From NCBI GenBank assembly GCA_020630145.1, contig JAHDBX010000051.1:1-8450 (forward strand): DNA of 8,450 nucleotides, written 5' to 3'. The position numbers and the translations under genes were made by a program. Shown here piece by piece: positions 7,313 to 8,450 of the stretch; position 1 is the first letter of the stretch; each line of letters opens with the position of its first letter. Source of the DNA: Gammaproteobacteria bacterium. Its GTDB lineage: Bacteria; Pseudomonadota; Gammaproteobacteria; HTCC5015. The notes under the pieces are model-generated. The model was not told the origin of the DNA. It saw nothing but the letters and a program-made list of their open reading frames with translations, and did not search any database.

Positions 7313-7320
7313 CTTAAGCT
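7311..7320. repeat. 10-base perfect palindrome at the mutT/coaE convergent junction
   Basis: AGCTTAAGCT is self-complementary and contains the last two bases of the mutT stop and the whole coaE stop. There is no loop and no T run on either strand, so it does not look like a normal terminator. It may be chance, but the two genes leave no other room for termination signals between them. Confidence 0.5.
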
Positions 7321-7931
7321 GGGTAGCTATCTGCTATATCCATGTATTTTCTATGCAGTTTTAATACAGCTTCTTCTAAGAGCTCGGGTTCTTCATTGTT
7401 GTTAATAATATCGTCTGCGGCGAGCAGGCGCTCTTCTCTGTCTATTTGCGCATTCATAACAGCAATGACTTGTTCTCTACTTTGTTCATCTCTCTGCATG
7501 ACGCGTTCAATTTGTACTTCATCTTCGCAGTCAACAACAAGAATACGATCTATCATCATCCATTCGCTGTTGTCTACTAGCAAGGGTATCACTAGCATGG
7601 CATAGGGTGCCTTCTGTGCTTGCCTAGCTGTTTTTATGTTGTCCATTAATTGTGTGCGAATGAGTGGGTGCAAAATGTGTTCGACGGTTTCTCTTTTTTT
7701 ATCATCTTGGAAAATAATATCGCGTAATAAGCGACGATTGAGCATGCCATCGTCTTGTAATATCTCTTGGCCAAACTCATCAACAAGTAACTGTAGTGCG
7801 GGTTGGTCTTTAGCAACAATATCGTGTGCAATTTCATCGGTATCAATAATTTCAACGTCAAGCTCAGAAAAAAGTTGTGCAACCGTTGTTTTACCGCTGC
7901 CAATGCCGCCAGTTAAGCCAATAACAAGCAT
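7314..7931 (-). CDS. coaE: Dephospho-CoA kinase
   Basis: CoaE phosphorylates the 3' hydroxyl of dephospho-CoA, the last step of coenzyme A synthesis in the cytoplasm. The 205-residue product has the normal family length and begins MLVIGLTGGIGSGKTT with Walker A at residues 8-15 (GGIGSGKT). It continues with the substrate-binding IDTDEIAHDIV, HPLIRTQL, the VIPLLVDN strand-turn, and a lid/base region with QIERVMQRD and QIDREERLLAADDIINN, all typical of CoaE. The ATG lies 3 bases after the pilD stop, and an AGGA ribosome-binding site lies inside the last codons of pilD, indicating a pilD-coaE operon. It converges on mutT with a 1-base gap. The yacG gene that often follows coaE in related bacteria is not here. 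Confidence 0.96.
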   Translation of the reverse strand: MLVIGLTGGIGSGKTTVAQLFSELDVEIIDTDEIAHDIVAKDQPALQLLVDEFGQEILQDDGMLNRRLLRDIIFQDDKKRETVEHILHPLIRTQLMDNIKTARQAQKAPYAMLVIPLLVDNSEWMMIDRILVVDCEDEVQIERVMQRDEQSREQVIAVMNAQIDREERLLAADDIINNNEEPELLEEAVLKLHRKYMDIADSYPA

Positions 7932-7934
7932 GTT

Positions 7935-8450
7935 TTATAGTCCTATAAAAGATTTAATTTCATTGCCCCAGAGTAGGCAGAGCCAGCCAGCAATAGCTAG
8001 GTAGGGGCCAAATGGAATAGGTATTTGGCGTTCATGGTTACGAAAAACGATCATAGCAATACCAATAATACTACCTGTAACTGCCGAAATAATGATAACG
8101 GCTGGTAGTAAGCTCAAGCCTGTCCATGCGCCAATGGCTGCTAATAGTTTAAAATCACCATGCCCCATGCCTTCTTTTTTCGTAATGATTTTAAATAACC
8201 AGTAGACTGACCATAGTATTAGATAGCCTGCTGTAGCGCCAATAATACTCGCTGTGGTATCGATAAATAATGTTTGCGTACTAATTAACAAACCTAGCCA
8301 GAGTAAAATATAATTTAATGTGTCAGGCAGGTAAGTTGTTTTTAAATCAATAACCGCTAAAACAAGTAGCAACCATGAAAATGCTATGGCAAAGAAACCT
8401 TGTGCATTTATGCCGAAAACCCATAAACAGCAAATAGCAACAGCCGCTGT
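7935..8450 (-). CDS. pilD: Prepilin peptidase / N-methyltransferase, C-terminal part (5' end outside window)
   Basis: This is the C-terminal 171 residues of the inner-membrane aspartic protease that removes the leader of type IV prepilins and type II secretion pseudopilins and methylates the new N-terminus. The frame is open to the right edge, so the N-terminal cytoplasmic domain with its CxxC pairs is outside. Visible are several hydrophobic membrane helices, the first catalytic-aspartate region LAVIDLKTTYLPDTLN, the second catalytic motif GMGHGDFKLLAAIGAW (GxGD), and the signature IPFGPYLAIAGWLCLLWG near the end. The segment GYLILWSVYWLFKIITKKEG is very close to Pseudomonas-type PilD. An internal TTG at 8372 is not the start, since similarity continues upstream. 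The stop at 7937-7935 is followed 3 bases later by coaE. Usually pilB and pilC lie upstream of pilD. Confidence 0.96.
   Translation of the reverse strand, partial: TAAVAICCLWVFGINAQGFFAIAFSWLLLVLAVIDLKTTYLPDTLNYILLWLGLLISTQTLFIDTTASIIGATAGYLILWSVYWLFKIITKKEGMGHGDFKLLAAIGAWTGLSLLPAVIIISAVTGSIIGIAMIVFRNHERQIPIPFGPYLAIAGWLCLLWGNEIKSFIGL
7941..7944 (-). promoter_or_regulatory. Shine-Dalgarno (AGGA) for coaE inside the end of pilD
   Basis: On the minus strand AGGA is followed by 9 bases and then the coaE ATG (7931-7929). It overlaps the last pilD codons (ATA GGA CTA TAA), so ribosomes finishing pilD would cover it. It is one of the few clear ribosome-binding sites in this window. Confidence 0.65.

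Noticed and set aside
7342..8004. Plus-strand frames opposite coaE and pilD, and an 85-codon second minus frame
   Set aside because: Their products are Ser/Ile-rich shadows without family similarity, while CoaE and PilD motifs are unmistakable in the true frames.

Overview
The window is an ordinary chromosomal housekeeping segment from a gammaproteobacterium. The gene order (ftsZ, lpxC, a DUF721/DciA gene, an M23 peptidase, secA, argJ, mutT, then convergent coaE and pilD) and the protein sequences resemble Pseudomonas/Cellvibrio-type bacteria. LpxC indicates a Gram-negative envelope with lipid A, and PilD indicates type IV pili and/or type II secretion. The DNA is AT-rich (roughly 40% GC by eye). 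No RNA genes, mobile elements, CRISPR arrays or phage genes were seen, and no gap between genes exceeds about 210 bases.

Layout: the 3' end of ftsZ (2-349) is followed by a 204-base intergenic region holding a 9-base tandem repeat, a candidate promoter and a terminator-like hairpin that nearly touches the lpxC start. lpxC (554-1452) is broken by a small deletion near 679. A DciA-like gene (1458-1883, minus) converges on lpxC and diverges from a membrane-anchored M23 peptidase gene (1937-2848), which ends at a strong terminator. secA (2985-5690) overlaps argJ by one base (TAATG), and mutT follows 2 bases after argJ, so these three look like one operon. argJ carries a second small deletion near 6034. 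On the opposite strand pilD (partial, runs off the right edge) and coaE form a tight pair that converges on mutT with a 1-base gap.

Functionally this is a cell-growth cluster: division (FtsZ), outer-membrane lipid A synthesis (LpxC), replicative helicase loading (DciA), wall remodelling (M23), protein export (SecA), arginine synthesis (ArgJ), nucleotide-pool sanitation (MutT), coenzyme A synthesis (CoaE) and prepilin processing (PilD).

I found no new biological system. The real anomalies are the two frame-breaking deletions in core genes. The one in argJ removes exactly the conserved Thr-Gly pair expected to form the oxyanion hole. They are either errors in a draft or metagenomic assembly or signs of gene decay in a host-restricted lineage; because lpxC is normally essential, assembly error is the first thing to exclude. 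Smaller points are possible leaderless transcription of dciA and secA, and the hairpin placed directly before lpxC.
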